Position numbers and translations under genes: made by a program
In this document: positions 36,524-47,003 of the stretch, piece after piece
Layout: each line of letters opens with the position of its first letter
Position numbering within the stretch: position 1 is the first letter of the stretch
The notes under the pieces: generated by a model
What the model was told of the DNA's origin: nothing
Databases searched by the model: none
What the model saw: the letters and a program-made list of their open reading frames with translations, nothing else
Assembly: GCF_900116285.1 (NCBI RefSeq)
Contig: NZ_FPAJ01000004.1
Span: forward strand, 62,001-126,000
Source: Sulfitobacter marinus
GTDB taxonomy: Bacteria; Pseudomonadota; Alphaproteobacteria; Rhodobacterales; Rhodobacteraceae
DNA length: 64,000 nt
Direction of reading: 5' to 3'

Positions 36524-37477
36524 ATGAGAATTTTAGCAGTAGATGACGACCCGACGGTTCTGGAAATGTTGTCCGACTATCTGACCGCCAGACATGGGTT
36601 TGATCTGGTTTGCGCGGCCGATGCGGAGCAGGCGCTTGTCCTGTTGAACGAACCCGGCCCGGACTTTGACTGTTTCTTGCTGGATATTATGTTGCCCGGT
36701 ATCGACGGGATCCGGCTGTGCGCCGAGCTGCGCGGCCTGAAAAAGCATCAAAAGACTCCGATCTTGATGATCACCGCAAGCACGACCCATGATTTGATGG
36801 AGCGTGCGTTTGAGGCCGGTGCGACAGATTTCGTGTATAAACCCTTGAACGGCATCGATTTGGGCGCGCGCATCAATTCCGCGGGGCTGCTAAGCGAGAG
36901 CCTGCGCAGCGAAAAAGCGGCCCAACGTTCACTGGACGAGCTCACCCAGCTGATGAAAACCAGACGCGAGGAAAGTTTTGATCAGGGTGTACCGGATGTG
37001 CATGACCTAGAAGGGTTTGAGCACCGTTTGATGCGTCTGTCGGATGGATGCTACGCGATGAACTTGTTGGCCATCAAACTGCCGCAGATCCGCAATATCT
37101 TTGAAACGCTCACCCCAACCGAATTCAGCGATCAGATGGCCAAAGTCACAGAGGCATCAATCAGTGCGCTGCAAAGTAACCGATATATTCTGGGGTACGC
37201 GGGCAATGGCGTTCTGGTCACTGCGATATTGGCGCGCCACCGGATCAACCCAGCGGCGATCCAACACCTTATCAAAACGGAGCTGGCGAAAAACCCTATG
37301 TGTTCCGGTGCCGGAGGCGACATGGGGGTGGATTTGTCTGTCCACTCGATGTCGGAGCAAAGGTTATGGACAGGCCGATCTGCCCGCGACAAGGTTCGGG
37401 AATATATCGGCCAACACGCATTGAAAGCCAAAGATACAATGAAAGATATCGATCAGCTTGTGTCTTCCGACATGTAG
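36524..37477 (+). CDS. Orphan response regulator with uncharacterised C-terminal domain
   Basis: A 317-residue protein. Residues 1-120 form a receiver domain: acidic pocket VDDDP, phosphoacceptor Asp in CFLLDIMLPGIDG, Thr/Ser in LMITAS and Lys in FVYKPL. A helical linker (about 125-155) leads to a C-terminal domain, about 165-300, that I cannot assign firmly. Its FEHRLMRLSDGCYAMNLLAIKL and RYILGYAGNGVLVTAILAR segments hint at a degenerate GGDEF-like fold, but no GGDEF motif is present. No DNA-binding helix is obvious and no histidine kinase is adjacent. Confidence 0.75.
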   Translation: MRILAVDDDPTVLEMLSDYLTARHGFDLVCAADAEQALVLLNEPGPDFDCFLLDIMLPGIDGIRLCAELRGLKKHQKTPILMITASTTHDLMERAFEAGATDFVYKPLNGIDLGARINSAGLLSESLRSEKAAQRSLDELTQLMKTRREESFDQGVPDVHDLEGFEHRLMRLSDGCYAMNLLAIKLPQIRNIFETLTPTEFSDQMAKVTEASISALQSNRYILGYAGNGVLVTAILARHRINPAAIQHLIKTELAKNPMCSGAGGDMGVDLSVHSMSEQRLWTGRSARDKVREYIGQHALKAKDTMKDIDQLVSSDM

Positions 37478-37670
37478 GATCCCAAAAAGAGGGCATCAAA
37501 AGATAAAGCCCCTTATTGGATGTGTAGAAGGCCCATGATTCACCCCGAACACAATACGGTCCTGAATAGACGAATGCCCTCGCAAAAATCTGCGGGGTTT
37601 TCCCATCCTCTCGGACGTTGAGAATGAATTCAGCCTTGTTCTCCAACGTTTTCCATGCGCCATTGTAGCC

Positions 37671-38566
<896 letters not shown>

Positions 38567-38736
38567 GCCACATTTCGCAGGTCGTTTACAAATGATTGCA
38601 GGGCAGCGAAGGTAGAATTGCGCTCAATGCGGTCATCTGACGCTTTTAGTCGGGTTCAACGCTGTAAAATGTGATTTAAATGGTAGCTTTGCGGGACGAA
38701 GTTGCCGTTGGTCACGATGCAGCCAACGGGAGATTT

Positions 38737-39492
38737 TCAAAGCAAACGGGTCGCCATGCCGCCGTCAACGGCTAACGGAGAGCCCGTCACGAAGCTGGCT
38801 CTGTCGGACAATAAGAATAATGCAGATTGAGCAATTTCCTTAGGTTGAGCCATACGTTTCATAGGATGTAAACCGGCGATGAAATCGTGAGTTTCGGGAT
38901 CATCACCAGCCATATCGGTTTTTGTACCACCCGGCAAAATGGTGTTAATACGAACGCCATCTGCCGCATGATCTGATGCCAAAGATTGCATAAGCCCAAT
39001 TAATCCTGCCTTCGAAGCGGCATAGGCACCCATGCCGGGCATACCCCCATTGCTGAAACCTACAAAAGTGCCGGTGAAGACAATAGATCCTCCTCCACGT
39101 TTCTCAATTGCGGGAATCTGAGCCTTTGCCGCGAAGAACGCGCTGGTAAGGTTTGTCGAAAGAACAGAGTGCCAAGTATCTGAACCCATTTTTGGAATTG
39201 ACCCCATATCGCCCATGATACCGGCATTGTTAAATGCGCCATCAAGGCCGCCAAACTGCTGTTCGGCTAGGTCGACAAGATGTCTGGAATAGGTTTCGTC
39301 AGTTACGTCACCCGCAAGGCAAACAGCACGCCCATTGCTTTGTTCAATTTGCCCGACAAGTGTATTCAGTTGGGGTTCACGGCGGGCACCCAGCACGACA
39401 TTTGCCCCTTCTGCGGCAAACAAAAGCGCGGCCGCAGCACCTATGCCACTGCTCGCCCCTGTGATGATTATTGTTTTGTCTTTCAGTTCCAT
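38737..39492 (-). CDS. SDR-family oxidoreductase
   Basis: Classical short-chain dehydrogenase, 251 residues. The cofactor motif is GASSGIGAA, with NNAG in GAFNNAGIMG; catalytic Tyr-Lys appear in AYAASKAGL, and the C-terminus is TGSPLAVDGGMATRLL. The start at 39492 (MELKDKTIIITG) has AAAGG at better spacing than the ATG at 39498. The surrounding DNA looks somewhat lower in G+C than the rest of the window, and a 16-bp inverted repeat lies upstream, which may mark acquired DNA. Substrate unknown. The 170 bases to bluB hold nothing I can identify. Confidence 0.88.
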   Translation of the reverse strand: MELKDKTIIITGASSGIGAAAALLFAAEGANVVLGARREPQLNTLVGQIEQSNGRAVCLAGDVTDETYSRHLVDLAEQQFGGLDGAFNNAGIMGDMGSIPKMGSDTWHSVLSTNLTSAFFAAKAQIPAIEKRGGGSIVFTGTFVGFSNGGMPGMGAYAASKAGLIGLMQSLASDHAADGVRINTILPGGTKTDMAGDDPETHDFIAGLHPMKRMAQPKEIAQSALFLLSDRASFVTGSPLAVDGGMATRLL

Positions 39493-39549
39493 GGTCATGC
39501 CTTTCTATATTTGCATGCCAAACAAATAGGGAAAGAGGTGCCTCCAACT

Positions 39550-39606
39550 CGACCCGTTTCTTGCGCGTGTTGAGCTAACTGAATTGAAATCGCAAGAAAC
39601 GGGTCG
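39550..39606. repeat. Perfect 16-bp inverted repeat, 25-bp spacer
   Basis: CGACCCGTTTCTTGCG (39550-39565) and CGCAAGAAACGGGTCG (39591-39606) are exact reverse complements. They lie in the gap between the SDR gene and ettA. No open frame of a transposase is present, and the remaining gap sequence resembles no gene I can name. Confidence 0.85.
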
Positions 39607-39732
39607 GCTCATGGTCTGCAAGTTGAAGCTGCCGTTCGCGCGCCTTGCAGCATTGGTCAAACTGGGCTCAAACCGGACATTCGCCCTTGTGATGATCGCT
39701 CCCGATTTGGTCACGATCGTCACGACATCTGG

Positions 39733-39760
39733 AAAGGGGGCATCCAAAGATACCCCCTTT
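39733..39760 (-). terminator. Terminator-like hairpin after ettA
   Basis: AAAGGGGG (39733-39740) pairs with CCCCCTTT (39753-39760), 23 bases beyond the ettA stop. On the minus strand the stem ends CCCCCTTTCC, so the U-tract is short. Confidence 0.65.
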
Positions 39761-39782
39761 CTCCGTCATGTAAAGTCAAAGC

Positions 39783-41438
39783 TTAGCGCGAGAATTTTTT
39801 GTGTTTCAGGCGCTTTGGCTCCATCGCGTCAGCGCCCAGGCGGCGCTCTTTATCTTCTTCATAGTCAGAGAAGCCACCCTCGAACCATTCGACATGGGCG
39901 TTGCCCTCAAATGCGAGGATATGGGTGCAAATCCGGTCAAGGAAGAAGCGGTCGTGCGAGATCACCACCGCGCAGCCTGCGAAATCAACAAGCGCATCTT
40001 CGAGCGCGCGCAGGGTTTCAACGTCCAGATCGTTGGTAGGTTCATCGAGCAGCAACACGTTACCACCCTCTTTGAGCAAACGCGCCATGTGCACACGGTT
40101 GCGTTCCCCGCCTGAGAGCAAGCCAACCTTTTTCTGCTGGTCGCCGCCCTTGAAGTTGAACGCACCGCAATACGCGCGGGAGTTCACTTCGGCGTCACCC
40201 AGTTTGATGATTTCGGCACCGCCCGAGATGGCCTGCCATACGTTGTCATCGGGGTTCAGGTCATCGCGCGACTGATCGACATAGGACAGATCGACAGTGT
40301 CACCGAGGGTGATTGATCCAGCGTCCGGTTTTTCGTTGCCGGTGATCATCTTGAAAAGGGTCGATTTACCCGCACCGTTGGGGCCGATGACGCCAACGAT
40401 ACCGCCGGGTGGCAACGAGAATTCAAGATTTTCGATCAACAGCTTGTCGCCCATGGCTTTGGACAGGCCTTCGACTTCTAGCACTTTGTTGCCCAGACGC
40501 GGACCGTTTGGAATAACGATCTGCGCGCGGGTCAAGCGTTCGCGCTCTGAGCTGTCAGCCATCTCGTTATAGGATTTGATCCGGGCCTTGGATTTCGCCT
40601 GCCGGGCCTTGGCCCCTTGACGCATCCATTCCAATTCGCGCGACAGCGTCTTTTGCTTGGATTTGTCTTCGCGGGCTTCTTGCTCAAGCCGTTTGGCCTT
40701 TTGGTCGATCCAGCTGGAATAGTTCCCCTCGTAGGGGATGCCATTGCCGCGGTCGAGCTCGAGGATCCAGCTGGTGATGTTGTCGAGGAAGTACCGGTCG
40801 TGGGTAACGATCAGGATCGTACCTTTGTAGTCGATCAGGTGTTGCTGCAACCAAGCGATGGTTTCCGCGTCCAAGTGGTTGGTCGGTTCATCGAGCAGCA
40901 GCATTTCAGGGGCCTCAAGCAACAGTTTGCACAAGGCAACGCGGCGCGCTTCACCACCGGATAGGGTTGTCACATCGGCATCGTCTGCTGGGCAACGCAG
41001 CGCCTCCATCGACACGTCGATCTGGCTGTCGAGGTCCCACAGGTTTTCGGCATCGATCTGGTCCTGAAGCGCGGCCATCTCGTCTGCGGTTTCATCCGAG
41101 TAGTTCATCGCCAGTTCGTTGTAACGATCCAGGATATCCTTTTTCTCTTTCACGCCTAGCATGACGTTTTCACGTACGGTCAGGGCAGGGTCCAGATATG
41201 GCTCCTGCTCGAGGTAGCCAACTTTGGCCCCCTCGGCGACCCATGCCTCGCCCGAGAAATCCTTGTCCTTGCCGGCCATGATTTTCATCAGCGTGGATTT
41301 ACCCGCGCCGTTGACACCGACCACACCGATTTTCACACCGGGAAGGAAGTTGAGGTTAATATTGTCGAAACATTTCTTGCCGCCCGGGTAGGTCTTTGAG
41401 ACACCGGACATGTGGTAGACATATTGATAGGCGGCCAT
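39783..41438 (-). CDS. ettA: Energy-dependent translational throttle protein EttA (ABC-F)
   Basis: Ribosome-associated ABC-F ATPase that gates the first elongation step according to the ATP/ADP ratio. The 551 residues have two ABC domains: Walker A GVNGAGKST and GPNGAGKST, signatures LSGGEARRVALCKLL and LSGGERNRVHMARLL, Walker B LLLDEPTNHLD and LLLDEPTNDLD. A linker rich in basic residues (WMRQGAKARQAKSKARI) joins them. The N-terminus MAAYQYVYHMSGVSKTYPGGK matches EttA. The 460-base gap upstream is shared with the divergent uspA. Confidence 0.95.
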   Translation of the reverse strand: MAAYQYVYHMSGVSKTYPGGKKCFDNINLNFLPGVKIGVVGVNGAGKSTLMKIMAGKDKDFSGEAWVAEGAKVGYLEQEPYLDPALTVRENVMLGVKEKKDILDRYNELAMNYSDETADEMAALQDQIDAENLWDLDSQIDVSMEALRCPADDADVTTLSGGEARRVALCKLLLEAPEMLLLDEPTNHLDAETIAWLQQHLIDYKGTILIVTHDRYFLDNITSWILELDRGNGIPYEGNYSSWIDQKAKRLEQEAREDKSKQKTLSRELEWMRQGAKARQAKSKARIKSYNEMADSSERERLTRAQIVIPNGPRLGNKVLEVEGLSKAMGDKLLIENLEFSLPPGGIVGVIGPNGAGKSTLFKMITGNEKPDAGSITLGDTVDLSYVDQSRDDLNPDDNVWQAISGGAEIIKLGDAEVNSRAYCGAFNFKGGDQQKKVGLLSGGERNRVHMARLLKEGGNVLLLDEPTNDLDVETLRALEDALVDFAGCAVVISHDRFFLDRICTHILAFEGNAHVEWFEGGFSDYEEDKERRLGADAMEPKRLKHKKFSR

Positions 41439-41737
41439 TGGGAATCCTCGGATAAGCTGCGTATGGGTTGGGACGTGCAATATCGCCCAAGGCGGGCAAG
41501 ATCAAACACTCAATATATGAGGGCTGAATGCGGATTTGAAGGCATGGCGAACAGGCCTGCCTGAACGATTGCGGGGGATGGGGGATGCATGACCTGTCGC
41601 GAAACCCCGACGCAGGGCCTATTGCTGTCGGGTGCGCGCCGGGTGGGTCCGAAAATACATAACCAAAAGCATATGGATTAGATGAATTCATTAACTTGAG
41701 TCGGCGCTCGCATGGGACAAAACGACGCATATGGTCG

Positions 41738-41752
41738 TTAATTTTGGGTTAA
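41738..41752. promoter_or_regulatory. CtrA-box-like site (TTAA-N7-TTAA)
   Basis: TTAATTTTGGGTTAA fits the spacing of the alphaproteobacterial CtrA full site. It lies in the 460-base ettA/uspA gap, 147 bases upstream of uspA; nothing else in that gap is identifiable to me. Chance occurrence in this A+T-rich patch is possible. Confidence 0.4.
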
Positions 41753-41898
41753 TTCAGTCAAATCGACCAGAAAATGCCCAAAAATGAGGCGAATTATTTT
41801 CTCGTTGTCAGTTATCGTCTTTCTATCTGGGGGTGATTTTTGCCCTTGGAGTTAACGCGGCCCGCAAGAGGTCGCGCCACAGTAAGAGGGACAAAGTA

Positions 41899-42339
41899 AT
41901 GACAACATCCACTATCGTCGTTGGACTTGACGGGGGTGAGGCAGGCAATCGAGCCCTGGCTTTCGCGACCACCCAAGCCAAGTTAATCGGGGACTGCACC
42001 CTAAAAATTGTCTATGTAATTGAATGGTCTCCCTTCAGCTTTCAAACGCCGGAGGAAAATGCGGAGCGCCATAAACGCCGTGAAGAAGAGCTTTCGATGG
42101 CGCGTGAGCGGATTATCGAGCCGGCTGTCAAAGCTGCAACCGATATGGGCCTACCTGTTGATGGCGTCGTCAAACATGGCGATGTCGCGGATATTCTGGA
42201 TGACATCGCCAAAAAGAACAAAGCGCTGCAAATCGTGGTGGGCCGTGTCGGCTTGCGCGGCTTGAAAGAGCGGATGTTCGGTGGCGTGACTGGCCGTTTG
42301 GCCATCGGGTCCAGTGTTCCAGTCACAATTATTCCATAA
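41899..42339 (+). CDS. Universal stress protein (UspA family)
   Basis: Cytosolic Usp-fold protein of 146 residues: N-terminal strand TIVVGLDGGEAGNRAL, and a C-terminal nucleotide-loop-like G-rich segment VVGRVGLRGLKERMFGGVTG followed by IGSSVPVTIIP. The full ATP-binding Usp motif G-2x-G-9x-G-S/T is approximately kept. It is 11 bases ahead of the symporter gene, so the two form an operon; the start at 41899 follows AGAGGGACAAAGTA. Confidence 0.88.
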   Translation: MTTSTIVVGLDGGEAGNRALAFATTQAKLIGDCTLKIVYVIEWSPFSFQTPEENAERHKRREEELSMARERIIEPAVKAATDMGLPVDGVVKHGDVADILDDIAKKNKALQIVVGRVGLRGLKERMFGGVTGRLAIGSSVPVTIIP

Positions 42340-42350
42340 GGGAGCAGATC

Positions 42351-43916
42351 ATGAATAAGTTTTTTACAACTGGGCTTGGTGCAGCTGTGGCCTCTGTGTT
42401 GCCTGCGATTGCTTCCGCACAGGACACCGTAGGTTTGGATCAGCGCATCAATGATGTTTTCGCAGGCTCAACGGGGTGGTTTGTTAACCTGATCTTTGCC
42501 CCCTTACCGTTTGAAATTGCTGGCTCGTCCTTTCCTTGGATCGTGTTGTGGTTGGTCGTTGGTGCGACCGTTTTCACATTCTACTTTGGTTTCATCCAGC
42601 TCAAGGCTTTTGGCCACGCGATATCACTGGTCAAAGGTGATTATTCCGACCCTGAGGATGCGGGCGAGGTTAGCCACTTCCAGGCGTTAGCCACGGCCCT
42701 GTCGGGCACTGTCGGCCTTGGTAACATCGCGGGCGTTGCCGTTGCGGTTGGTATTGGTGGGCCGGGTGCTACATTCTGGATGATCCTTGCGGGTCTTTTG
42801 GGCATGGCGTCAAAATTCACCGAATGTACGCTGGGTGTTAAATATCGCAATGAATACCCAGACGGCACCGTTTCCGGTGGTCCGATGTACTATATGACCA
42901 AGGGCTTCAAAGAACGCGGACTGCCATTGGGCGGATTTCTGGCTGTTGTCTTTTCGATCTTTACCATCGGTGGTGCACTGGGCGGCGGGAACATGTTCCA
43001 AGCCAACCAAGCGCATGCGCAGATTTCCGGTATTGTCGGAGATTTCCCCGGTTGGATCACAGGTATCGTTTTTGCCCTCGTGGTATTTGCGGTGATCGTT
43101 GGCGGGATCAAATCCATCGCGCAAGTCACTGAAAAGGTCGTGCCATTCATGGGCATCCTTTATGTGGCAGCTGCTTTGGTCATTCTCATCGTTGAATACG
43201 ACAAAATCGGCTGGGCGTTTGGTCAAATCTTTGACGGTGCCTTTACCGGTCTTGGTGTTGCGGGTGGCTTTGTCGGTGCCCTGATCCAGGGTTTCAAACG
43301 TGCTGCGTTCTCGAACGAAGCGGGCGTTGGGTCGGCGGCGATTGCACACTCTGCTGTGCGGACCAAAGAGCCTGTGACCGAAGGCGTCGTATCCTTGCTT
43401 GAGCCGTTCATTGATACAGTTGTGATCTGTACGATGACAGCACTTGTGATCACCATCTCGGGTGTTCTGCTGGTGGATCCGACAACCGGTAACTTCGTTC
43501 TGAACGAAGCGGGCACATCAATCCAAACCATTGATGGTTCCAGCGGTGTTCAACTGACATCGGCAGCATTTGCAACTGGCTTTAGCTGGTTCCCCTATGT
43601 GCTGGCTGTGGCGGTGGTGCTGTTTGCATTCTCGACAATGATCAGCTGGTCCTACTATGGCCTGAAGGCGTGGACCTATCTGGTGGGCGAAGGCAAAACA
43701 AAAGAAATCGTGTTCAAGGTGATCTTCTGCCTCTTCATCATTGTGGGTGCTGCGGCCAACCTAGGCTCTGTCATCGACTTCTCCGATGCGATGATCTTTG
43801 CCATGGCGGTTGTGAACATCACGGCGCTGTACTTCCTTATGCCCATCGTCAAGCGCGAGATGAACAGCTATTTTGCACGCTTGAAATCGGGTGAGTTGAA
43901 GAAGTTCGTCGACTGA
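42351..43916 (+). CDS. Alanine/glycine:cation symporter (AGCS family)
   Basis: Sodium-coupled small-amino-acid importer of 521 residues. A hydrophobic N-terminus precedes about ten membrane spans. Family signatures include FQALATALSGTVGLGNIAGVAV, GGPGATFWMILAGLLGM, and FKRAAFSNEAGVGSAAIAHS. It is longer than typical 450-480-residue members because of an N-terminal segment with a cleavable-looking signal (ASAQDTVG) and an insert near residues 380-400. Co-transcribed with the stress protein and followed by two hairpins. Confidence 0.92.
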   Translation: MNKFFTTGLGAAVASVLPAIASAQDTVGLDQRINDVFAGSTGWFVNLIFAPLPFEIAGSSFPWIVLWLVVGATVFTFYFGFIQLKAFGHAISLVKGDYSDPEDAGEVSHFQALATALSGTVGLGNIAGVAVAVGIGGPGATFWMILAGLLGMASKFTECTLGVKYRNEYPDGTVSGGPMYYMTKGFKERGLPLGGFLAVVFSIFTIGGALGGGNMFQANQAHAQISGIVGDFPGWITGIVFALVVFAVIVGGIKSIAQVTEKVVPFMGILYVAAALVILIVEYDKIGWAFGQIFDGAFTGLGVAGGFVGALIQGFKRAAFSNEAGVGSAAIAHSAVRTKEPVTEGVVSLLEPFIDTVVICTMTALVITISGVLLVDPTTGNFVLNEAGTSIQTIDGSSGVQLTSAAFATGFSWFPYVLAVAVVLFAFSTMISWSYYGLKAWTYLVGEGKTKEIVFKVIFCLFIIVGAAANLGSVIDFSDAMIFAMAVVNITALYFLMPIVKREMNSYFARLKSGELKKFVD

Positions 43917-43939
43917 TCCGTCGATTAGCTAATTGACAA

Positions 43940-43992
43940 AGAGGGCAAGACCCTCTCCTTTCGGCCCCTGATGCATTTCGGGGGCCGTTTTC
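43940..43992 (+). terminator. Double hairpin terminator after the symporter
   Basis: AGAGGG/CCCTCT (43940-43956) is followed by CGGCCCC/GGGGCCG (43962-43968 with 43981-43987) and then TTTTC. The T-run abuts the nadD start. Confidence 0.8.
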
Positions 43993-44595
43993 GTGGGCTA
44001 TCCATTTCCATATGTGGCACCGGGTCAGGTGATCGGGCTGTTGGGCGGGTCGTTTGATCCTGCGCATGAGGGCCACGCGCATATCACGCGCGAAGCGCTA
44101 AAGCGCTTTGGATTGGATCGTGTCTGGTGGTTGGTCAGCCCCGGTAACCCGCTTAAGGCGCAGGGGCCTGCGCCGCTGGCGCAACGTATGGAGCGTGCGC
44201 GGCAGGTCATGCAGCACCCCCGGGTTGATGTCACCGATATAGAGGCGCAGTTAGGCACACGGTTTACCGCCGAAACCATAGTTGCCCTGCGTGCGCGGCA
44301 CCCCGGTGTGCGGTTTGTATGGCTGATGGGCGCGGATAATCTGGCGCAGTTGCATCTGTGGCAGGACTGGCAGCAGATTGTGGAAACAGTGCCGATCGGC
44401 GTTATGGCCCGCCCCGGTCAGCGCATTTCAGCGCGGATGAGCCGGGCCGCGGCTTTATATGCCAAGTACCGCATTCCCGGTCGGCAAAGCCAGCTTTTGG
44501 GGTATGCCGATGCGCCCGCGTGGTGCTTTGTGAATGTCCCGATGACGGACGTCAGCTCGACCGCGATACGCGCCGCTGGCGAGTGGTCATCGTAG
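43993..44595 (+). CDS. nadD: Nicotinate-nucleotide adenylyltransferase
   Basis: Adenylylates nicotinate mononucleotide to deamido-NAD, the substrate of NadE. The 200 residues are a nucleotidylyltransferase fold with [28 protein letters not shown] and, at the C-terminus, [15 protein letters not shown] at 43993 is used as start, with GGGGG eight bases upstream inside the preceding terminator; GTG at 44014 is an alternative. Its last nine bases overlap the convergent EamA gene. In many alphaproteobacteria nadD neighbours proA or rsfS; here it does not. Confidence 0.93.
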   Translation: MGYPFPYVAPGQVIGLLGGSFDPAHEGHAHITREALKRFGLDRVWWLVSPGNPLKAQGPAPLAQRMERARQVMQHPRVDVTDIEAQLGTRFTAETIVALRARHPGVRFVWLMGADNLAQLHLWQDWQQIVETVPIGVMARPGQRISARMSRAAALYAKYRIPGRQSQLLGYADAPAWCFVNVPMTDVSSTAIRAAGEWSS

Positions 44596-45435
44596 ACGGG
44601 TCGACGCGATGCCCGCGCTTAGGATGATTGCCAGCCCGATCCATGTCATCGCGTCTGGTAAGGCACCGAACAACACCCAGCCTAACGCAACCGCCGACAG
44701 CAGCTGGAAATAGACCATCGGTGCGATTTGGGTCGCTGGGGCGACCCTGTAGGCATAGAGCATCAGCAGGTTGCCCAGCATCGAACAGGCGGCACTGGTG
44801 AGTGTTAGTGCTGCGATCGGCGAGGTGAATTCAGGCAAACGCATCAACCCAAAGGGCAGCAGCAAAGCGGTGCTAATAGCCAACTGCGTGAATGAAAGCT
44901 GCAAGGGGGACGCCAGATCAGACAACCAGCGCGACATGGTCAGGAATATGCCATAGAACGTGCCCGCGGCCAGCGCCCAGACCAGTCCGACACTGACGTC
45001 AAAGCCGGGGCGCACGACCAACAGGACACCAGCAAATCCTAGGGCGATCAGCGCGCTGCGCAACAGGGTGATGGGTTCGCGCAGAAATACCGCCGCCAAC
45101 GCATAGCTGAGCAAGGGCCCGATAAAGAAGGCGGCAAAGACATTTGCCACGTCCTCGGTTTGCAACGCTGTTTGGATGCAGGTGATGCCGCCGCAAATCA
45201 TCGCGGCGCGGACCCAGATGCGCCAATTGCCAAACAATGCGCGGGTTTGATCGGGGATGAAGGGGACCAGAATGATCAATCCAATCGCAAAGCGTGACCA
45301 CGCGACAAAAACCGGGGCAACCCCCATTTGTGACGTGAGTATTTTGCCCGCACTGTCCCCGGCGGGGATCAGTGACATGGCCAGGAACATGATAAGGGTC
45401 GCCCGCTGCATAAGGCATTCACTAGCATGGGGCAT
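44587..45435 (-). CDS. DMT-superfamily permease (EamA domains)
   Basis: Inner-membrane transporter of 282 residues with ten predicted spans forming two EamA repeats (first about 10-135, second about 145-275). Conserved pieces include [19 protein letters not shown] and [18 protein letters not shown]. Such proteins export amino acids or other metabolites; substrate unknown. The start is uncertain: ATG at 45435 or 45411 ([13 protein letters not shown]), neither with a good ribosome site. Confidence 0.85.
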   Translation of the reverse strand: MPHASECLMQRATLIMFLAMSLIPAGDSAGKILTSQMGVAPVFVAWSRFAIGLIILVPFIPDQTRALFGNWRIWVRAAMICGGITCIQTALQTEDVANVFAAFFIGPLLSYALAAVFLREPITLLRSALIALGFAGVLLVVRPGFDVSVGLVWALAAGTFYGIFLTMSRWLSDLASPLQLSFTQLAISTALLLPFGLMRLPEFTSPIAALTLTSAACSMLGNLLMLYAYRVAPATQIAPMVYFQLLSAVALGWVLFGALPDAMTWIGLAIILSAGIASTRLR

Positions 45436-45500
45436 GACCCATTAAAATGTGAATTGCAGATGCTTGTATCACCCGTCGTCGTCGGCTTTAACCTTTCATC

Positions 45501-46997
45501 ATGAAACAGCAATTTTCACGGCGGTTCTTTCTGGGGTTAGCGGCGGCGGGTTTCCTTGCGCCTGGTGCTTTTGCCGCGCCGCCGAACGCATCCTTGCGGC
45601 CCGTCCTGCGCAGCGGCGATCTGCTGCGGCATCGTATTCCAACCGCGTCAGAGCTTATCAAAGCGTCAAAGCTGAAAGGGCAGGTGGCGTTTGTGGTGGC
45701 GGATGCCAAGACAGGCACCGTACTGGAGCAAAAGGCCCCTAAGATGGGGCTGATGCCCGCCAGTGTGACCAAGGCGATTACCGCGCTTTATGCGCTGGAC
45801 ACTTTGGGGGCCGATCACCGGTTTGAGACCCAGATCGTCGCCACAGGCGGGATTAAAGAAGGCGAAGTTCAGGGCGATCTGATTTTGGTGGGCGGTGGAG
45901 ATCCGACCTTGGATACCGATGCCCTTGCTGTGATGGCCGGGCACCTTAAGGATGCGGGTGTGCGCAGTGTCAAAGGCGGATTTAAGGTCTTTGAAGGCGA
46001 TTTCCCCCGTGTCAGCAGGATCGATGCGGATCAACCTGACCACGTGGGTTATAACCCGGGTGTCACTGGGTTGGCGTTGAATTTTAACCGCGTGTATTTT
46101 GAATGGAAGCGCGGCACTCGCGGTTATAGCGTGACGATGGATGGTCGGTCTGCCAGATACCGCCCCGAGGTCGCGATGGCCGTGATGCAGGTCCAAGATC
46201 GGGCAGATCCAGTCTATACGTACCGCGACGACAGCAAAGTTGATACTTGGACGGTGGCAAAACGTGCATTGGGGCAAAGCGGCGCGCGCTGGTTGCCGGT
46301 GCGCAAGCCGGGCCTTTATGCCGGGGATATCTTTGCCACAATGGCCGGTGCAAACGGGATACGCTTGCGTAACCCTCAAGTGATTGATGCGCTGCCGGCT
46401 GGGGCCGAGGTGGTCGTCACCCAGCAAAGCGCACCCTTGCAGGGCATCTTGCGCGATATGTTGAAATATTCCACGAACCTGACGGCGGAAATGACTGGTT
46501 TAGCATCGACAATCGCGCGGGGTAAAAGGCCGAGATCGCTTAAGGAATCGGCGGCGGAGATGAACCAATGGGCTAAGGACGGTTTGGGGATGCAAAACCC
46601 TGCATTGGTTGATCACTCAGGGTTGGGCGCGGAAAGCAGGATTTCCGCAAGCGATATGCTGACGGCATTGGTAAAAGTGAATACTTCCGACACCTTGAAG
46701 CCCATCCTTAAGACAATTGTTTTGCGGGATGAAAAGGGCAGACCCGTGCGCGATCATCCGATCAAGGTTGATGCGAAAACCGGAACGCTGAATTTTGTCT
46801 CAACTCTCGCGGGCTATATGCGCGGACCAAGCGGACGCGAGATGGCGTTTGTGGTGTTTTCAGCTGATGAAGCGCGCCGGGCCAAGCTAAGCCGGACCCA
46901 ACGCGAACGCCCTGATGGTGGACGTGCATGGAATGCACGGGCAAAACGGTTACAGCAAAGCCTGATTGAGCGTTGGGCGGCTTACTACGTCAGCTAG
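45501..46997 (+). CDS. dacB: D-alanyl-D-alanine carboxypeptidase/endopeptidase (PBP4, S13)
   Basis: Periplasmic low-molecular-weight PBP that trims and cleaves peptidoglycan cross-links. The 498 residues have a signal peptide (LGLAAAGFLAPGAFA) and the three serine-acyl-enzyme motifs: SVTK at S88-K91, STN in KYSTNLTAEM and KTG in DAKTGTLNFV. The large insert between the first two motifs is typical of family S13. Monocistronic in appearance; it converges on the TerB-like gene. Confidence 0.94.
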   Translation: MKQQFSRRFFLGLAAAGFLAPGAFAAPPNASLRPVLRSGDLLRHRIPTASELIKASKLKGQVAFVVADAKTGTVLEQKAPKMGLMPASVTKAITALYALDTLGADHRFETQIVATGGIKEGEVQGDLILVGGGDPTLDTDALAVMAGHLKDAGVRSVKGGFKVFEGDFPRVSRIDADQPDHVGYNPGVTGLALNFNRVYFEWKRGTRGYSVTMDGRSARYRPEVAMAVMQVQDRADPVYTYRDDSKVDTWTVAKRALGQSGARWLPVRKPGLYAGDIFATMAGANGIRLRNPQVIDALPAGAEVVVTQQSAPLQGILRDMLKYSTNLTAEMTGLASTIARGKRPRSLKESAAEMNQWAKDGLGMQNPALVDHSGLGAESRISASDMLTALVKVNTSDTLKPILKTIVLRDEKGRPVRDHPIKVDAKTGTLNFVSTLAGYMRGPSGREMAFVVFSADEARRAKLSRTQRERPDGGRAWNARAKRLQQSLIERWAAYYVS

Positions 46998-47003
46998 GGC
47001 GGG

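Noticed and set aside
39584-40039. 151-codon plus-strand frame between the SDR gene and ettA
   Set aside because: Most of it is antisense to ettA; the intergenic part has no recognisable homology or ribosome site.
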